From contig JAGHBG010000197.1 of assembly GCA_021161105.1 (NCBI GenBank), positions 1 through 7,626 on the forward strand: 7,626 nucleotides of DNA, in the 5' to 3' direction. The notes beneath the pieces are model-generated. The model saw only the letters and a list, made by a program, of their open reading frames with translations, was not told where the DNA came from and did not search any database. This document shows, in pieces, positions 5,860 to 7,626 of this stretch (position 1 is its first letter; each line of letters begins with the position of its first letter). The DNA is from Thermotogaceae bacterium (GTDB taxonomy: Bacteria > Thermotogota > Thermotogae > Thermotogales > Thermotogaceae). The position numbers and the translations under genes are program-made.

Positions 5860-7196
5860 GGACAGATCAATTTTACAGAAACCTTATGAGACTTCTTCAC
5901 GACACTTTCCCCGGGTATGAATTTTTAGTAACAGCTACCAGCACTAAAAGAGATCTCACAAGATTTGCAAATTCTGAGATTCATCAAAACATCTCACAAG
6001 AAACTTTAAGAATGGAAGGAGTTTTTATAAAAGACAACAAAATGGCAGTTGTAAGCTCTGGCGATGTGTCGATGGAGGGGTTAAAAAAGCTTAAAGAACA
6101 GGTCGATGAGATTCTTGAAAATACGGAAGAACTAAACTTTAAATTCAAAATGCCACCACTAAGGATGGAATACCCGTATTACATGGACGAAGAAGACATG
6201 TTAAATGTTCATCCTTTGAAAAGGAGGGAGCTTTTCGAGCTTATAAGATCGATAGCCGATGAAAATAACCTGAAAGCCTTTGGGTATGTTGCTAACACAG
6301 AGAGTGAAGTTTCCGTTATGTCAACATCAGGCCTTTATCTTTATCACAGTGCAACCTACGCTGATTTCAATACAGTTCTTTTAAACGAGAACATGACAGG
6401 TTCTTACACATCTGCGACCGCGAAGAATTTTGAACAGCTCCAGATAGAAGATAAGGTAAGAGAAATAGTCACTCTGGCCAGAAAGAATGTACCAGAGGAG
6501 GAAATAGATCCAGGGCAATACACAGTTATCCTTGGCCCTGAAGCGGTTGCAGATATATTCAGCTACTTTGTTTACGGGGCGCTTAACGGTTTCGCTTATG
6601 AGACAAAGACAAGCTCTGCTGTTAAATACCTTGGCAAAAAGATAGGACCGAATTTTCTTACATTCAAAGACGATCCAGAAGATGATAGGCAGATAAAATA
6701 TCCATTTGATAGTGTTGGAACAAAGAGAACTACATTCCCAGTTATAGAGAACGGAGAGTTTAAAAACATCCTTTACTCTTACCAAACAGCGCTTCTTTTT
6801 GGAAAAGAACCTACGGGGCACACAGTCTCTATGCTTCAGCCCTATATGGCGTTTGTTATGAATCCTGTGATTAACGGCGGAAATATGACAAAAGAAGTGC
6901 TCTTCTCAAAAGTGGACAGAGGAATTTACATTCACAGAATACATTACATGAACATCGTCGATCCAGCGAAGCTTTCACTAACGGGAATGACAAGAGATGG
7001 CTTGTTTATAGTAGAAAATGGAGAGATAACAAAAGCAGTTAAAAACATGAGATTTAATGTAAACTTCTACAAGCTTCTTGAGAATTTGAAGGGGCTTTCT
7101 AAAGAAACATACAACCCAGCTGGATACTCCACACCATTTATAGCACCTTATGCGCTCGTAGAAAGCTTTAACTTTACTTCAAAGAGTGATCATTGA
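5856..7196 (+). CDS. tldE: TldE (PmbA), non-catalytic partner of TldD
   Basis: This 446-residue protein is the expected second subunit of the TldD/TldE protease and lies in the same operon, with its ATG overlapping the tldD TGA (ATGA, 5856-5859). It keeps the family scaffold: an N-terminal domain with TSTKRDLTRFANSEIHQN, then DPGQYTVILGPEAVA, PFDSVGTKRTTFPVIENGEF, EPTGH and the C-terminal TGMTRDGLFIVENGEI. Aligned by eye to TldD, the zinc motif is lost: H250, E251 and H255 become F235, S236 and Y240. The protein contains no cysteine at all, so the third ligand is missing too. This matches known TldE proteins, which lack the site. It may help bind or thread substrate. AGGTG at 5844-5848 is a modest ribosome site, so coupling to tldD is likely. 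Confidence 0.93.
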   Translation: MRTDQFYRNLMRLLHDTFPGYEFLVTATSTKRDLTRFANSEIHQNISQETLRMEGVFIKDNKMAVVSSGDVSMEGLKKLKEQVDEILENTEELNFKFKMPPLRMEYPYYMDEEDMLNVHPLKRRELFELIRSIADENNLKAFGYVANTESEVSVMSTSGLYLYHSATYADFNTVLLNENMTGSYTSATAKNFEQLQIEDKVREIVTLARKNVPEEEIDPGQYTVILGPEAVADIFSYFVYGALNGFAYETKTSSAVKYLGKKIGPNFLTFKDDPEDDRQIKYPFDSVGTKRTTFPVIENGEFKNILYSYQTALLFGKEPTGHTVSMLQPYMAFVMNPVINGGNMTKEVLFSKVDRGIYIHRIHYMNIVDPAKLSLTGMTRDGLFIVENGEITKAVKNMRFNVNFYKLLENLKGLSKETYNPAGYSTPFIAPYALVESFNFTSKSDH

Positions 7197-7213
7197 CAGG
7201 TGAAAATTATGAG

Positions 7214-7230
7214 ACATTGTGATACAATGT
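7214..7230 (+). promoter_or_regulatory. Inverted repeat over an extended -10, upstream of the sensor gene
   Basis: ACATTGT (7214-7220), GAT, ACAATGT (7224-7230) form a perfect 7-bp inverted repeat. Inside it, TG-A-TACAAT (7220-7228) is an extended -10, which would place transcription near 7235 and give a leader of about 40 nt before the ATG at 7276. The repeat could be an operator. It could also fold as a weak terminator for tldDE, since T6 follows at 7237-7242, 6 nt after the stem, but the stem has only two G-C pairs. Confidence 0.4.
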
Positions 7231-7275
7231 GTAACGTTTTTTACAAAAAATCCTTGGGTTGAGGGAGGAGCGTAA

Positions 7276-7626
7276 ATGAAGAAAAGTTTAACATTTAAAT
7301 TGGGAATAACGTTGTTCATAGCGTTGGTAGCCGTTATATCCTTAATAGTTTTTACGGTAACTTACGAAAATATGAAAATTCTTAAAAGTAACATCAGACT
7401 TCAAATGAAATCCTTAGGTAAGGTTGCGGTAGAAACGGTAAAGCAGCATGATGAAACTATCAAAAGTTTCGAGCGGCAGATGATGGAGTCAAAGAGGGAG
7501 GAAATAAAAGTTGTAGTGGAGAGCGCGCTTAATGTTGTTGAGCATTATTATAAACTGTATCAGGATAACGCTATGACGGAAGAGGAAGCTAAAGAAAGGG
7601 CAAAGCAAGCTTTAGCATCTATGAGC
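7276..7626 (+). CDS. N-terminus of a membrane sensor, probably a methyl-accepting chemotaxis protein with sCache domain (3' end outside window)
   Basis: The frame stays open for 117 residues to the window end. After a basic MKKSLTFK start comes one transmembrane helix at about 9-30 (LGITLFIALVAVISLIVF), then a polar helical linker, then the segment REEIKVVVESALNVVEHYYK followed by an acidic TEEEAKERAKQALASM helix. That pattern, a long helix with paired tyrosines and an EEEA helix, is typical of the N-terminal part of extracellular single-Cache (sCache_2) domains in chemotaxis receptors. A histidine kinase or other Cache receptor is possible because the signalling half is not in the window. 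The start ATG has GGAGG at 7264-7268, 7 nt upstream. It has its own candidate promoter and is probably not part of the tldDE operon. No flagellar-type sigma-28 promoter is visible. Confidence 0.75.
   Translation, partial: MKKSLTFKLGITLFIALVAVISLIVFTVTYENMKILKSNIRLQMKSLGKVAVETVKQHDETIKSFERQMMESKREEIKVVVESALNVVEHYYKLYQDNAMTEEEAKERAKQALASMS

Noticed and set aside
6381..6821. 146-residue - strand frame inside tldE
   Set aside because: The sequence is a cysteine- and arginine-rich shadow with no domain pattern, opposite a conserved gene.
7193..7228. Normal sigma-A promoter from TTGACA (7193) and TACAAT (7223)
   Set aside because: The spacer is 24 nt, well beyond the usual 16-18; the extended -10 alone is a better explanation.
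1..7626. CRISPR array, tRNA/rRNA genes, insertion sequence ends or phage genes
   Set aside because: Nothing of the kind is visible; almost all the sequence is accounted for by housekeeping-type genes and gaps under 150 nt.

Overview
The window is an ordinary, gene-dense stretch of bacterial chromosome, AT-rich (roughly 38-40% GC by eye). It holds five complete genes on the + strand, one complete gene on the - strand, and a truncated gene at each end. The style of the Rho ATPase, the paired TldD and TldE metalloprotease-family genes, the small TalC-type transaldolase, the very strong GGAGG ribosome sites and the frequent GTG/TTG starts together suggest a member of the Thermotogota (Thermotogales, Kosmotogales or Petrotogales-like). 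This is inference from remembered family sequences, not a search result.

Layout. 1-102: C-terminal 33 residues of an unidentified protein. 118-1026: ribokinase, 15 nt downstream and probably in the same transcript. 1027-1149: a 123-nt gap with a small hairpin and a perfect 10-base Shine-Dalgarno. 1150-1815: transaldolase of the TalC family. 1812-3101: transcription terminator Rho, overlapping the transaldolase by 4 nt and starting with TTG. 3095-4264 (- strand): an ADP-ribosylglycohydrolase-family protein with a C-terminal extension; it converges on rho and overlaps it by 7 nt. 4265-4413: a 149-nt divergent control region with back-to-back -10 boxes and two adjacent perfect inverted repeats. 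4414-5859 and 5856-7196: TldD and TldE, overlapping in an ATGA. 7197-7275: a short control region with a 17-bp inverted repeat over an extended -10. 7276-7626: N-terminus of a membrane-bound sensor, most likely a methyl-accepting chemotaxis protein with an sCache-type ligand domain.

How the genes fit together. Ribokinase and transaldolase both feed the non-oxidative pentose phosphate pathway (ribose to ribose-5-phosphate, then C3 transfer between sugar phosphates). The transaldolase and rho are translationally coupled, and a TalC-type gene near rho is also known from the fbaA-ywjH-murAB-glpX-rho region of Bacillus subtilis, so this may be an old linkage. TldD and TldE are expected to form one heteromeric protease in which only TldD carries the zinc site, and the two sequences here show exactly that split. 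The divergent ADP-ribosylglycohydrolase shares its upstream region with tldDE. A functional link is possible but not shown. I see no mobile element, CRISPR array, tRNA or rRNA, and no clear new multi-gene system. The most interesting points are the control-region architecture, the start-stop element over the talC start, and the convergent rho overlap.
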